A stretch of DNA of 58,482 bases from Vulcanimicrobiota bacterium (GCA_028287565.1 JAQBPK010000284.1:1-58482), one strand, 5' to 3'. Positions 32,601 through 42,950 are shown, counted from the first letter of the stretch. Made by a program: numbers and translations. The notes: generated by a model from the sequence alone, not told the origin.

Positions 32601-32830
32601 GCCGGAACGATGTCGAACTGCACCTGCCCGAACGCATCGCTGAAACCTACGAGAACGGTCGGACCGAACAATGCGACTCGCGCGCCGGACAGCGGTTGCT
32701 GGTGCGCGGAATCCGTGACGCTGAAGCTCAACTGCACCGTCGCCTGTGCTCGGGCGGTCGCCGGCAGGGCGACGACGATAGCGGCGATGAGCGTCGCGAA
32801 CACTCGCGAAAGGCACGGCCGGACGTCCAA
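29606..32830 (-). CDS. TonB-dependent outer-membrane receptor with a C-terminal extension
   Basis: About 1074 residues from TTG 32830, five bases after the upstream lipoprotein gene, so probably coupled. A signal peptide (FATLIAAIVVALPATARAQA) is followed by a carboxypeptidase-regulatory-like beta domain (LSFSVTDSAHQQPLSGARVA, residues about 25-105), a plug (LRELVPSLGDALSYLPGVQT, ITGISIGGHDPAATGLAIDG) and a long beta-barrel. Instead of ending at the barrel it carries about 260 extra residues (from DVSAEISLAP) with cysteines and a mixed fold, ending YAVRFGLYARLP. TonB receptors import large ligands such as siderophores; the ligand is unknown. The longer open frame to 33145 overlaps the lipoprotein gene and is rejected. 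Confidence 0.87.
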   Translation of the reverse strand: MDVRPCLSRVFATLIAAIVVALPATARAQATVQLSFSVTDSAHQQPLSGARVALFGPTVLVGFSDAFGQVQFDIVPAGQYRARISKQGYLPNTTALFTIADAQGLHFDVALGSGALKTIGSIKARPADTDGTTVAASSTLRELVPSLGDALSYLPGVQTSSQAGALITGISIGGHDPAATGLAIDGVPAFSNGSRLNADLFGSLSVSNEPQFGFLGGTVNLRTVDPALAHSSSATAQNAFDGHSAFTALDRGTIGSVGYSALHAERNVANGLLGETFLDTSGLRYPHAGVSRSVGNVGKLRTTLGPNQTLTGVALESHYSEDLVCARQTGALPCGYGPGNRAYGDIRRVQLDDAILSGSTTIRVTAFATQERNTTDFSRRYVGGQPAPSGSIDTILSRGGTFDVRFRPSRHALALSGYVIGKNETLAGMSGGGDAVAASTSSRLALTDSVKVSAGLTARLTTGFAHTAPARANAVYGASLNYVPNGLDRYTFDVTSGDVSATEISGGFVTPPSALTFDCNARSASGSGPGDVRSHPNATTTRAGWSRSTGSYRANVGVYRQTESGTPLAVPVSGAALPLNFFPGGTSYFDDASAAYSRQPGCAPATLAPSDVYVTVPITAARTYQGLNASLALALSPRLALQGAYSVQSATIASRDARLDNPYSYVLTGSQLPNVPLHTASAVVSWRPKNTDALTVVAGARHTSENNANNLPAYTTFSAALDVKLRQGHLQLTADNLTNAFGGTLGTPANAVPLARRGAAPLPTIATPLAPRAVYLTYTMSAGAPLPARIAAPPDQDVSAEISLAPTAFGDPPGTSPFQLDKTNPNCFINEARLAERVLRRIDQAATLAAQERRAHGSGTALSFDGEQDVKLAYREVGDSYAVTVTATSIPALRALASCAYIHNGTRDQEEALGLYLPARGENLDFVYMPNVGLYTPLFVRGGNAKRPGTQTQRFTALPSKPPTDPLKLRAAASCTTALRPAAETYLTALAAFATATPDAAVPAPDGWTFKRRESAGTIWIETTTTDADLRSAVIQCASVAGATQEELTAAGAASAPFPAINYAVRFGLYARLP

Positions 32831-32835
32831 CGAGC

Positions 32836-33654
32836 TTACACCAGCAACTTGTCGAGGTAGGTGTTCATGAGCGCGGCGTTCATGCTCCCCACGAACAACG
32901 TCTGGACGTGCCCGCCCGGTGCAACGAGGTACGACGCGGGCATCGAGCGCACCGCGAGGGCGGCCTCGACGGACAACCCGTTGTCGACGATCAAGTCGAC
33001 GTCGCCGCGCAAGCCGGTTGCCGCAAGCTCGCGCGCGGCATCGCCCGGGTCGCGGCCGACCAGATAAGACAACGTTCCAGCGCGCGGGTGAAGCCGGGCG
33101 AGCGTCACGGGGAAGTTGCGCTGGATGATTTTGCACCCTGCGCACGCCTTGTCGCCGATAACGAGGACCGTGGGTCCTTTGCGCTCGCTGAGGAGACCGG
33201 TCTCAGGCCCGTCCTTGACGGTCATGTCCAACTGCGTGTCTGCGATTGGGATGCTCCCGAACGCCTGCTCGTTCGGGGCGCTCGGCCACGATCCGCGAAA
33301 GATGAAGGTGCCGAGCGGTGGTGCGGCGAGCACACTGCGCGTCGCACCGGCCGACGCCGCTTTGATGGCAGCGGCGGACGAGTCCGAACTGAGCGGCAGC
33401 AGGTAATACCGCCGCTGCCAAGCGTTCGGCGTCTCGCGGCGGACATATGCGAACGCTTCAGTTCGGCGATACACGAAGACGCGCTGTTGTGCGCACGTGA
33501 CTGCGGTCCACCGCGCGCTTTCCGCGGTGGCGCGACAGGAACGTAGGTCGGTGCTGCCGGACGCGGATCGTTCAGGCTCGGCAGCGTGCGGCGAGCATGC
33601 CGTCAGCATGAGTGCGGCGATCGCAACCGCCGAAGATAAGCCTGGATGCAAGAC
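32836..33654 (-). CDS. Thioredoxin-like lipoprotein
   Basis: About 272 residues. From TTG 33654 (TGGGGA upstream) the leader HPGLSSAVAIAALMLTACS has a lipobox ending in cysteine. The C-terminal half is a redoxin fold: GPTVLVIGDKACAGCKIIQ has a CxxC motif after the first strand, and MPASYLVAPGGHVQ contains the expected cis-proline loop. It may reduce or sense thiols in the periplasm. It precedes the TonB receptor by 5 bases, suggesting a joint envelope role. The longer ORF to 33702 gives an unlikely leader. Confidence 0.75.
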   Translation of the reverse strand, partial: VLHPGLSSAVAIAALMLTACSPHAAEPERSASGSTDLRSCRATAESARWTAVTCAQQRVFVYRRTEAFAYVRRETPNAWQRRYYLLPLSSDSSAAAIKAASAGATRSVLAAPPLGTFIFRGSWPSAPNEQAFGSIPIADTQLDMTVKDGPETGLLSERKGPTVLVIGDKACAGCKIIQRNFPVTLARLHPRAGTLSYLVGRDPGDAARELAATGLRGDVDLIVDNGLSVEAALAVRSMPASYLVAPGGHVQTLFVGSMNAALMNTYLDKLLV

Positions 33655-33993
33655 AGTGTCCCCACATAGCGAAAATACGGGCACTAGCCTAGTCTCGCCC
33701 ACACGCGTTCATACTATACGCATATGTCTTCATCAGGTCAAGACGCATCAGGCTTCGGACGTTCGCGCAATAGTGCGACGTGGCTCTTTCCCCGCATTAA
33801 CATCTGCCAATTTGCCACATAGCGTTACGCAAGCGTTGCGAACGCGGTTTATCGCGATTGCGACGCTGAGATTACGAAATCACTACTCCCGCCATGTATC
33901 ATGGCGGCGCGGTGACGTGTTCGGCGCGCCCGAGCCATCATGTGCGGCGGGATTTTCCACAACAAGATTCGAGGAACAGTGTTTCAGATACGG
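33655..33993. other. Intergenic region between divergent genes
   Basis: About 340 bases, AT-richer than its surroundings, between the divergently oriented redoxin-TonB pair and the Cys-rich peptide gene. It should contain both promoters, but no convincing -35/-10 pair could be fixed. No gene is evident. Confidence 0.35.
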
Positions 33994-34200
33994 GTGCTCA
34001 AGAGCGCCATGCTAGCCCTTGCATTCGCGGCGACCGTCCCGGCGGCGGTCGCGATAGTCCAGCTTCCGGCCGCGGCGGTGAACGTCGAGCCCGTCGAAAG
34101 CGTCGACGGTTATCGCTGCCGCGATTGCTCGAGCCACGAAGTGTGCAGCAACGGCGTCTGCTCGACGGTTACGACGTGCGGCGCATGGTACAACTGCTGA
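33994..34200 (+). CDS. Small secreted cysteine-rich peptide
   Basis: 68 residues from GTG 33994 (ATG 34009 is also possible). A signal peptide (LALAFAATVPAAVAIVQLPA) leads to a short mature part with six cysteines: YRCRDCSSHEVCSNGVCSTV and TTCGAWYNC. The spacing suggests disulfides or metal binding. No family is recognised. A strong hairpin follows the stop codon. Upstream frame codons to 33940 lack leader character. Confidence 0.6.
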   Translation: MLKSAMLALAFAATVPAAVAIVQLPAAAVNVEPVESVDGYRCRDCSSHEVCSNGVCSTVTTCGAWYNC

Positions 34201-34225
34201 CGACTGGCCGCACGCGGTAGAGATG

Positions 34226-34272
34226 CCATCACCACCCGCGGTACCGCGTACCAATGCCGCGGGTGATGATGG
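34226..34272 (+). terminator. Strong hairpin after the Cys-rich peptide gene
   Basis: CCATCACCACCCGCGG (34226-34241) pairs with CCGCGGGTGATGATGG (34257-34272) at 15 of 16 positions around a 15-base loop. It lies 25 bases after the stop. There is no T-run, so it may be a Rho-independent-like end or an attenuator. Confidence 0.55.
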
Positions 34273-34491
34273 ACTCCGCCTGGTGAAGCCGTTCCTGCTT
34301 TGGAGCTGCGGCAGTGTACGACAGGGCGATCAGCCCTCGTCCGGGCGCATACGCGATGAGAACGGGCTGGACCTAAGTCGGGGTTCAGCTCGGTTGCCCG
34401 ACGCAGGCTCCCGGGCGCAGGACAGCTTCGCGAAGCGCGGCGGCGGCCGGCCGTGTAGGGCTGAGGAACACGCGAGGCAAACGTTGCCGGT

Positions 34492-35361
34492 ATGTCCATC
34501 GCCTCAACCGTTCGACCGGCGTTTCGCGATCCGGAATTGCAGCGGGTGTACGACCGTCAGGGTTACGTCGTGGTTCGCACGCTCGAGGACGATCAGATCG
34601 CGCAACTGCTCGCGCTCTGGAACACGTCTATGACGCCCGCGCAGGATTTACCGTTCGCGGTCAGCGTCTGCAGCGACGACTTCGCGTACCGTGCCAAGAT
34701 CGACCCGGAGATTCGCGCCGCGTTCGCCGGCTTCGCCGCCCGCGAGCTGATCGACTACCGGCTGTGCGTCGGCAGCTTTCTCACCAAGCGCGGCGACGGC
34801 GGCACAGCCGTCCTGTTACACACGGATACTTCGTTCGTCGACGAGTCGCGCTTCTACGCGCTGAACCTGTGGACGACCCTGGTCGACGTCACTTCGGAGA
34901 ACGGCTGTCTGCGCATGGTGCCCGGGAGCCATCTGCTCAGCGCGCAGATACGCGGCACGATCGGGACGTTCCGGTGGCCGGAGCTCATGCCACTGATCGA
35001 GGAGCGCTACCTCGTCGACGTCCCAATGGTCGCAGGCGAGACGTGCTTCATCGATCCGCGCACGATCCACGCGTCGTATCCGAACAACTCGGGGGCCTAT
35101 CGGATCTGCACGTCGGCGCTCGCGGTCCCGGCTGAGAGCGAGCTGTGGTACTGTTACCAAGAATACCCGGGTAGCGACATCGACCTCTACCGGCACGACG
35201 ACGAGTACTTTCGCACGCACGTCCACGGCTCGCCGCCCGACGGCCTGACGCGGTTCGGGCGCCTGCCCGATGCGCCGCCGGAGCTCACGCCCGAGCGGAT
35301 CGCCGAAGCTTTCGCCTACGGCACCGGCGCGTGCGACGATGCGGTCATGACGGCGAGTTAG
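34492..35361 (+). CDS. Phytanoyl-CoA dioxygenase (PhyH) family oxygenase
   Basis: A 289-residue non-haem Fe(II)/2-oxoglutarate-type oxygenase. The jelly-roll begins after YDRQGYVVVRTLEDDQIAQL; the facial triad is HTD in VLLHTDTSFVDE (H and D) and H in IDPRTIHASYPN, with the 2-oxoglutarate-binding R in YRICTSALAV. The substrate is unknown; bacterial members often act on small metabolites or secondary products. ATG 34492 has no clear ribosome site. The gene stands alone after about 290 bases without other genes. Confidence 0.87.
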   Translation: MSIASTVRPAFRDPELQRVYDRQGYVVVRTLEDDQIAQLLALWNTSMTPAQDLPFAVSVCSDDFAYRAKIDPEIRAAFAGFAARELIDYRLCVGSFLTKRGDGGTAVLLHTDTSFVDESRFYALNLWTTLVDVTSENGCLRMVPGSHLLSAQIRGTIGTFRWPELMPLIEERYLVDVPMVAGETCFIDPRTIHASYPNNSGAYRICTSALAVPAESELWYCYQEYPGSDIDLYRHDDEYFRTHVHGSPPDGLTRFGRLPDAPPELTPERIAEAFAYGTGACDDAVMTAS

Positions 35362-35467
35362 CGTGTTCCATCTGGTCTGCTTGTCTTACGGCGGTCCCGC
35401 ACGGCGCGCCAGCGACACGGCGAAAACGTCCAACCTGACCGGGTGAGCTGGGCGCTCGGCGTCGAAA

Positions 35468-36265
35468 ATGGGCTGCGTGCCGAAAGTCTTCAGCCGACGA
35501 ACGCTTGGGCAGTTCGAGGACGCGTCAGCTTCGATTCCTCTTCGTCAGATCGATCGGGCATTTGAAGGCGCGGACATTCGTCTGGGCCGGGACCCTGGTG
35601 GACCCGCCGGAGCGCGCCGAGCGCAATTCCGCCGTTATATGATCAGCGTGGATCAGCATGATCCGCAACAGCTCGATCGCCTTGGCGATGCGCTCGGGGC
35701 ATTGATCGACGAAGTGGCTGCCTCGAAGCAAGATTTTCTCGTGAAGGCCGCGGAGCGTGACGGCTTCGTCTTCGCGGACGGCGTCTTTCGGCCGGCGGGG
35801 ACTGCGCCAAGTTCATTCGCGGTGACGCATGCCGACGACTTGGCGTTTATCGATGACCGCGGCAGGCGGCTGCATCTGCTTGCAAACGATAGCCCGAAAG
35901 ACGCCGTCGCTGGAGCAATGGAGCTGGTCGATTCCGTTTGCCGGACCGTCTTGCGCCTTGTGGGCGAGCCGGCCCCCGGAAAAACAGCTGACCTCGTCGA
36001 TATCGCCAAATCGACGCTCGAGGCCCTCGAGCTCGTTCCGGCGGGCATCGGCGATGCGAAAAAGGGCGGCGAGCTCGTCCGTAGATGTCTACAGCAGCTA
36101 GGAACATGGAACGGTGTTTCACCGCGTCACGCTCGGCTCGCGGTCGGCGCGGCCGTGACGTTCGCCGTCTTCGTTGCGGAAACGTCTGAGACCGGATCGT
36201 GCGCCAGCGCTGCCTTGAAGAAGCGATACGCCCATTCTTCCCCGAGCTTGCGCGATTCGACGTAG
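35468..36265 (+). CDS. Abortive-infection family protein with a deleted HEPN core (copy 1)
   Basis: 265 residues. The N-terminal domain (QIDRAFEGADIRLGRDPGGP, RRYMISVDQHDP, ERDGFVFADGVF) is the one usually fused to Abi_C domains. The C-terminal part follows Abi_C: DAVAGAMELVDSVCRTVLRL, LVPAGIGDAKKGGELVRRCL, then GVSPRHARLAVGAAVTFAVF. Between the last two, about 30 residues that normally carry the RN...GTGHG motif are missing, replaced by QQLGTWN, so activity is doubtful. A 5' partial copy lies at 38653. Its end past 36200 is read-through sequence. Confidence 0.7.
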   Translation: MGCVPKVFSRRTLGQFEDASASIPLRQIDRAFEGADIRLGRDPGGPAGARRAQFRRYMISVDQHDPQQLDRLGDALGALIDEVAASKQDFLVKAAERDGFVFADGVFRPAGTAPSSFAVTHADDLAFIDDRGRRLHLLANDSPKDAVAGAMELVDSVCRTVLRLVGEPAPGKTADLVDIAKSTLEALELVPAGIGDAKKGGELVRRCLQQLGTWNGVSPRHARLAVGAAVTFAVFVAETSETGSCASAALKKRYAHSSPSLRDST

Positions 36266-36545
36266 GTGAGCTCGGCCTCGTCACCCGTGGAACTCTCGGA
36301 ACCACTCTCGTCTCGGGCTTCACGATCACGCAACTGCACGCTATGCACGCATCAATTGCGATCCACAAGTCGGACAAAGCTCTGGGCGTCATCGTCTCCT
36401 GCGGGAACATCAAAGGAGCGGCGAACACGCGGTCCCCAGGCCTAAATGCTCAAGGGGACGCTCACTAGTCCTGCAATGAATCGTGCGCGGGCGCCCATTG
36501 TGGCGCCCTTCTTTTCGCTTATCAAATGAGCGTGCGAGGTTGATC
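36266..36545. other. Intergenic, probable Abi relic sequence
   Basis: About 280 bases between the Abi-like ORF and the beta-helix lipoprotein. An alternative plus-strand frame (to 36468) is open but has random-looking codon use. GAGGTTGATC before 36546 is the ribosome site of the next gene. Confidence 0.3.
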
Positions 36546-37781
36546 ATGCGACGACTCTATCGGCCGGCTTTCCTGATCGCGGCCCTGATCGGAATCTCCG
36601 CGTGCAGCGGCGGTGGCGGCAGCTCCACGGTTCCCGGCGCAGGTTCCGTGACCACCGCGTCGGGACAAGGCCGCACCGTTTTATCGGTCGGCGGCCCGAC
36701 GTGTAACGTCCCCGCGGATTACCCGACCATCCAGGCGGCGGTCAGCGCACCCGCGTGTGCGACGATCAACGTCGCGCCCGGATCCTATACCGAAAACGTC
36801 ACCATCGCGCGCGCGCTCACGCTGCGCGGAGCGCAGGCGGGCCACGACGCGCGCGGTCCCCGCGGCAGCGAATCGATGATCAACGGCGGCCTCGGCCCGG
36901 ACGTCACGATCTCCGCGAACAGCGTCACGGTCGACGGGTTCACGCTCAACGGCCCCGTCAGTCAGGGGACCGCCGCGATCGTGATGATGACCGCAAGCTC
37001 CGGCGAAACGATAAAGAACAACATCGTCAACAATCCCGGTCGCGCGGCGTCCTTCAACACGAGCAACACCATCTTCTACCAAAATCTGGTCAAGTCGACG
37101 CCGACGGCCGGTGACGGTTTCCAAGCGAACACCAGCGCCGTTCAAAACGTGCTTCTGGCCGACAATACCTTCGGCGGTGCGTTGGCGGCGAATTACAACG
37201 CCGACATCACGATCATCGAAGGCACGTCCAACATCGCCGTCACCGGCAACAAGAGCAACGGCGACGGCACGCTCGTCGCGCTGTTCAAGACGAATCGCGC
37301 GCTCGTCGCCGGCAATACGGTGAAGGGCGACATCAGCTCGTCGGCGATCTACGTCGGCGGCGGCGACAGCAACATTCTCGTCGACTGCAACACCGTCAGT
37401 TCCGCCGGCACGGGCGTCAACGTGGCGAACGACTTCGGCGTCGGCTTGAATTCGGCCGTCACGATCGTCGGGAACAATCTGCACGACAACACGAACGGCA
37501 TCAAGGTGAAGACGGGTGCCGTCGCTACCGCCAATACCGTCGTGGCGAACCGGAACCGCCTGACCGGCAATACCGCGTTCGGCGTGAACAACCTGAGCGC
37601 GTTCAACGTCAACGCGACGAACAACTGGTGGGGCGCCTCGAACGGACCGGGGCCGGTCGGCCCGGGTTCCGGAGACCGCGTCACCACGAACGTGACCTAC
37701 GCGCCGTGGCTCCGCAACCCGAACGGCGCATCCTGCGGCCAGGGCGGCGAGGGTCACGAACGCGACGGGCACGACGACTAA
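36546..37781 (+). CDS. Parallel beta-helix lipoprotein
   Basis: 411 residues. The leader MRRLYRPAFLIAALIGISAC ends in a lipobox cysteine followed by a SGGGGSS spacer. The mature part has the pectate-lyase/NosD-like layout: CNVPADYPTIQAAVSAPACA, INVAPGSYTENVTIARALTL (first coils), then about ten coils with N-rich turns (TIKNNIVNN, NIAVTGNKSNG, TIVGNNLHDNTNGIKV) and a terminal NWWGASNGPGP stack. It is probably surface-exposed with a binding or polysaccharide role. ATG 36546 has GAGG six bases upstream. Confidence 0.88.
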   Translation: MRRLYRPAFLIAALIGISACSGGGGSSTVPGAGSVTTASGQGRTVLSVGGPTCNVPADYPTIQAAVSAPACATINVAPGSYTENVTIARALTLRGAQAGHDARGPRGSESMINGGLGPDVTISANSVTVDGFTLNGPVSQGTAAIVMMTASSGETIKNNIVNNPGRAASFNTSNTIFYQNLVKSTPTAGDGFQANTSAVQNVLLADNTFGGALAANYNADITIIEGTSNIAVTGNKSNGDGTLVALFKTNRALVAGNTVKGDISSSAIYVGGGDSNILVDCNTVSSAGTGVNVANDFGVGLNSAVTIVGNNLHDNTNGIKVKTGAVATANTVVANRNRLTGNTAFGVNNLSAFNVNATNNWWGASNGPGPVGPGSGDRVTTNVTYAPWLRNPNGASCGQGGEGHERDGHDD

Positions 37782-37787
37782 ACCAGA

Positions 37788-37819
37788 CTGAGCCGTCGCG
37801 CCGGGCGGCGGCGGCTCAG
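37788..37819 (+). terminator. Terminator-like hairpin after the beta-helix gene
   Basis: CTGAGCCG (37788-37795) pairs with CGGCTCAG (37812-37819), beginning 6 bases after the stop codon. No T-run follows. Confidence 0.5.
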
Positions 37820-37860
37820 CACGTAGCGGTTCCGCGCCGGGCCCGTGATAGGATTGGTGA

Positions 37861-38643
37861 ATGGTCGATCGCCTGTTCGCGGACGCCGGCCTCGCCGCAT
37901 TGTACGACCAGATGTGCCCGCGAGGACAACGAGCGGACTTCGATTTCTATTTACCGCTCGTCATGTCGGCGAGGTCCGTTCTCGATGTCGGCTGCGGGAC
38001 GGGTGCAATGCTGAAGGAGGCTCGGGATGCCGGTCATTCAGGTCGGCTTTGCGGACTCGACCCGGCTTCGGGTATGCTGGCGCAGGCGCGTAAACGGCCG
38101 GATATCGAGTGGATTTTGGGGGATCTCGCGTCGACCGGCTGGGACAGCGAGTACGACCTCGTCGTCATGACGGGTCATGCCTTTCAGGTACTCATCGAGG
38201 ACGATGAGCTCCGTCGCTCGCTCGCCGCTATCCGTTCGGCGTTGACCGATGACGGCCGTTTCGTCTTCGAAACGCGAAACCGGCTGTCAAGAGCATGGGA
38301 CGACTGGACGCCGGAAAACCCGGTCGAGTTCACCGACTCCGAAGGTGTCAACGTGCGAATGACCCGCAGGGTCACTGCCACTGTTGATGACCGCCTCGTC
38401 TCGTTCACCCACACGTTTATCAGTCCGAGATGGAATCAGCCGCAGGTGAGTACGAGCACATTGCGATTTTTTGATGCGGCTTCGCTATCGCGTTTTCTGA
38501 TTGACGCCGGTCTTTTTATCGAGGAACAGTTTGGAGACTGGGACCGAACGCCGGTGACCGCCGCGAGCCCGGAGATCATCACCATCGCGCGCAAAGATGC
38601 CACGAGGCCGAGCCGCATACCACGAAACCGAGCCGGCGGGTAA
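37861..38643 (+). CDS. Class I SAM-dependent methyltransferase
   Basis: 260 residues of Rossmann methyltransferase. Motif I is VLDVGCGTGAMLKEA (about residues 41-55), motif II the acidic GLDPASGMLAQAR, then ILGDLAS and DLVVMTGHAFQVL (motif IV region), and RFVFETRNRL. The C-terminal beta-rich part (TSTLRFFDAASLSRFLIDAG) is like small-molecule methyltransferases. The substrate cannot be told. ATG 37861 is preceded by AGGATTGGTGA. It is followed directly by the truncated Abi copy. Confidence 0.88.
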   Translation: MVDRLFADAGLAALYDQMCPRGQRADFDFYLPLVMSARSVLDVGCGTGAMLKEARDAGHSGRLCGLDPASGMLAQARKRPDIEWILGDLASTGWDSEYDLVVMTGHAFQVLIEDDELRRSLAAIRSALTDDGRFVFETRNRLSRAWDDWTPENPVEFTDSEGVNVRMTRRVTATVDDRLVSFTHTFISPRWNQPQVSTSTLRFFDAASLSRFLIDAGLFIEEQFGDWDRTPVTAASPEIITIARKDATRPSRIPRNRAGG

Positions 38644-38652
38644 GGTGGGCGC

Positions 38653-38898
38653 TTGCCGTCGAAAATCGGCAGCGTGCCAATAATCTTCAGCCGGCAGACG
38701 CTTGGGGAGTTCGAGGACGCGTCAGCGTCGATTCCTCTTCGTCAGATCGATCGGGCATTTGAAGGCGCGAATATTCGTCTGGGCCGCGACCCTGGTGGAC
38801 CCGCCGGATCGCGCCGAGCAGTGGCTGCCTCGAAGCAAGATTTCCTCGTGAAGGCCGCGGAGCGTGACGGCTTCGTCTTCGCGGGCGGGCCGCATTGA
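38653..38898 (+). pseudogene. Abortive-infection N-terminal fragment (copy 2), internally deleted
   Basis: The 5' part matches 35457-35620 almost base for base (FEDASASIPLRQIDRAFEGA, NIRLGRDPGGPAGSRRA). Relative to copy 1 about 90 bases are missing between SRRA and VAASKQDFLV, and homology ends at FVFAGG, where a stop follows. The whole C-terminal Abi domain is absent. It is a dispersed partial duplicate and not functional on its own. Confidence 0.8.
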
Positions 38899-38986
38899 AA
38901 CCGGGCGAGTGACGATCTCGGGGTCGGTCGCGAACACACCGCAGAGCTAGCTGGACGCCAAGGAGGCGACCCACGGAGATCGCACA

Positions 38987-39018
38987 AGAAGAGGCCCCGC
39001 TTTCGCGAGGCCTCTTCT
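38987..39018 (-). terminator. Terminator after katG
   Basis: AGAAGAGGCC (38987-38996) and GGCCTCTTCT (39009-39018) form a perfect 10-bp stem with a 12-base loop, 27 bases past the katG stop. It lies between convergent genes and could serve both. Confidence 0.75.
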
Positions 39019-39044
39019 GTTTCGCCGAGGTTCCCAGTTGGACG

Positions 39045-41411
<2,367 letters not shown>

Positions 41412-41978
41412 CTACCGATCCATCGGCGTTCTGGCAACTGCGACGAAAGCGGCCGCCGGCTGCATGTCGCGGCCGCCCATCCGAATCGCCTTGTCGATGA
41501 GGGCTAGCCCGTCGACATGCGTGGGGTCCGCTCTGAGCTTCCAGTTCGTGCGCTGTGCCGGGGGCAGCATCTGCCCCATCCGTGCGGCTTGGCGGACGCT
41601 CTCGACGAAGTAGCCGGCGTCGAACAACGCCGCCGGGCCGTTCCCGGCGTCCTCGGCCGCGGTGGCTCGGGCGATGAGGCGGGCGGCCAACGCTTCGGCC
41701 AGGCCCGTTTGGCGGGTCGCGTAGATCGCCGCGCGCCGCAGCGTCTCACGGCGGACGTTGACCGGCGTCTGCGGCGTCAGCAGCGCGATGGTGTCGTCGC
41801 CAAGGTGCGCGACCTCGTAGGAAGCCAGGGCGCCGTTCCAGCCCGGCGCGCTCGACCACGGGAGCGACGGCGCCGCGCCGATGTCGATCGCCCCGCAGAT
41901 GAGCGGCGGACCGGCGAGCGCCGGGGCCGCCGTCACCACCAGCGCGAAGGCAAGTGCGAGTAGTAGCTTTTTCATCAT
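41412..41978 (-). CDS. Secreted hypothetical protein
   Basis: 188 residues from ATG 41978 (the next codon is also ATG). The leader MMKKLLLALAFALVVTAAPA is cleaved near ALA-GPP. The mature part is helical, with PLICGAIDIGAAPSLPW and repeated alanine-rich helices (LRRAAIYATRQTGLAEALAA, ESVRQAARMGQMLPP). It resembles TPR-like secreted proteins annotated without function. It is divergent from the regulator gene at 42093. Confidence 0.75.
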   Translation of the reverse strand: MMKKLLLALAFALVVTAAPALAGPPLICGAIDIGAAPSLPWSSAPGWNGALASYEVAHLGDDTIALLTPQTPVNVRRETLRRAAIYATRQTGLAEALAARLIARATAAEDAGNGPAALFDAGYFVESVRQAARMGQMLPPAQRTNWKLRADPTHVDGLALIDKAIRMGGRDMQPAAAFVAVARTPMDR

Positions 41979-42092
41979 GCCTGAGGCTCGCACGATGCCG
42001 CTGCGTCGGCGGAGTAACGCCCGTCGCCGATGCGGTAACCTTACCGTAAGGTTCGCCCGGGCTCTTGAAAGTGAAAGCGGTGCGGTGCCAGT

Positions 42093-42950
42093 GTGAACGA
42101 GATGGACGGCATCCTCGTGCAGGCGGTACGCGATCATCTCGAACGTATCGTCGCCGACGACCTGTTCTCCGGGGCTGCGCGCCTCTGCCGCTTCCTGCGC
42201 TTCACCGTGGAATCGAAGATCAGCGGCCGCGAGGACCAGATCAAGGAATTCGTGATCGGCCGCGAGGTCTTCGACCGGAAGGACGGCTACGATCCGCGGC
42301 TCGATCCGATCGTCCGCGTCGAGGCGAGGCGGCTGCGCGCGAAGCTGGCGGAATACTATGAGGGACCGGGGCGCACCGAGCCGCTGCGGCTCGAATACCC
42401 GCGCGGAAGCTACATTCCGATCGTCACGCGGCCTAACCCGGTCGTCGCGGATGCGCAGCCGGCGCGCCGCCGCAGCCTGACGTGGCTCGCGATCCCCGGC
42501 GCGATCGTACTCGCCGCGCTAATTCTGGCCGCGTACCGCTTCGGGCCGTGGGCACGGCCTCAAACCGTCGCCGTGCTGCCCGTGCAATGGATCTCGGACG
42601 CGAGCGGGTTGGACAAGACGGATGCCGGGATCGCCGAAGCCGTCGACGCCGAGCTCGCGAACCGCGATATCGCGCGGGTCATTGCCTGGCCCGTGATGCT
42701 CCGCTATCAAACGGCGCACCGCTCGTCCGACTCGATCGCGGCCGAGCTCGGCGCGTCGACGCTCATCATGATCGCGGTCCGCGACGCCGATCGCGGAAAA
42801 CTGGTCAGCGCCTTTCTCATGGAGCCGGCGTCAGGACGCAAGCGCCGGGTGAACAGCTACACCGTCGACGACGTCTCGACCCTCGCCGCGCAACGCTCCG
42901 TCGCACACCAAATCGTCGGCGACCTCAGGCCGCTCCTCGTGTTGCGTTAG
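42093..42950 (+). CDS. Membrane-anchored regulator-like protein
   Basis: 285 residues from GTG 42093. Residues 1-110 match the N-terminal domain common in proteobacterial and acidobacterial adenylate-cyclase- or TPR-type regulators: CRFLRFTVESKISGREDQIK, EFVIGREVFDRKDGYDPRLD and IVRVEARRLRAKLAEYYEG, ending in PRGSYIPIV. A single membrane helix follows (WLAIPGAIVLAALILAAYRF, about 128-148), then a periplasmic or extracytoplasmic domain like the TolB-N-type region of such regulators (VAVLPVQWISDASG). It probably senses or relays a signal; its target is unknown. Confidence 0.75.
   Translation: MNEMDGILVQAVRDHLERIVADDLFSGAARLCRFLRFTVESKISGREDQIKEFVIGREVFDRKDGYDPRLDPIVRVEARRLRAKLAEYYEGPGRTEPLRLEYPRGSYIPIVTRPNPVVADAQPARRRSLTWLAIPGAIVLAALILAAYRFGPWARPQTVAVLPVQWISDASGLDKTDAGIAEAVDAELANRDIARVIAWPVMLRYQTAHRSSDSIAAELGASTLIMIAVRDADRGKLVSAFLMEPASGRKRRVNSYTVDDVSTLAAQRSVAHQIVGDLRPLLVLR

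Noticed and set aside
36199-36468. 89-residue plus-strand frame overlapping the Abi-like gene end
   Set aside because: Codon third positions look random and no homology is evident; more likely relic sequence.
36681-37772. 363-residue minus-strand frame opposite the beta-helix lipoprotein
   Set aside because: The plus strand has a lipobox, ribosome site and beta-helix coils; the antisense frame is compositionally biased.
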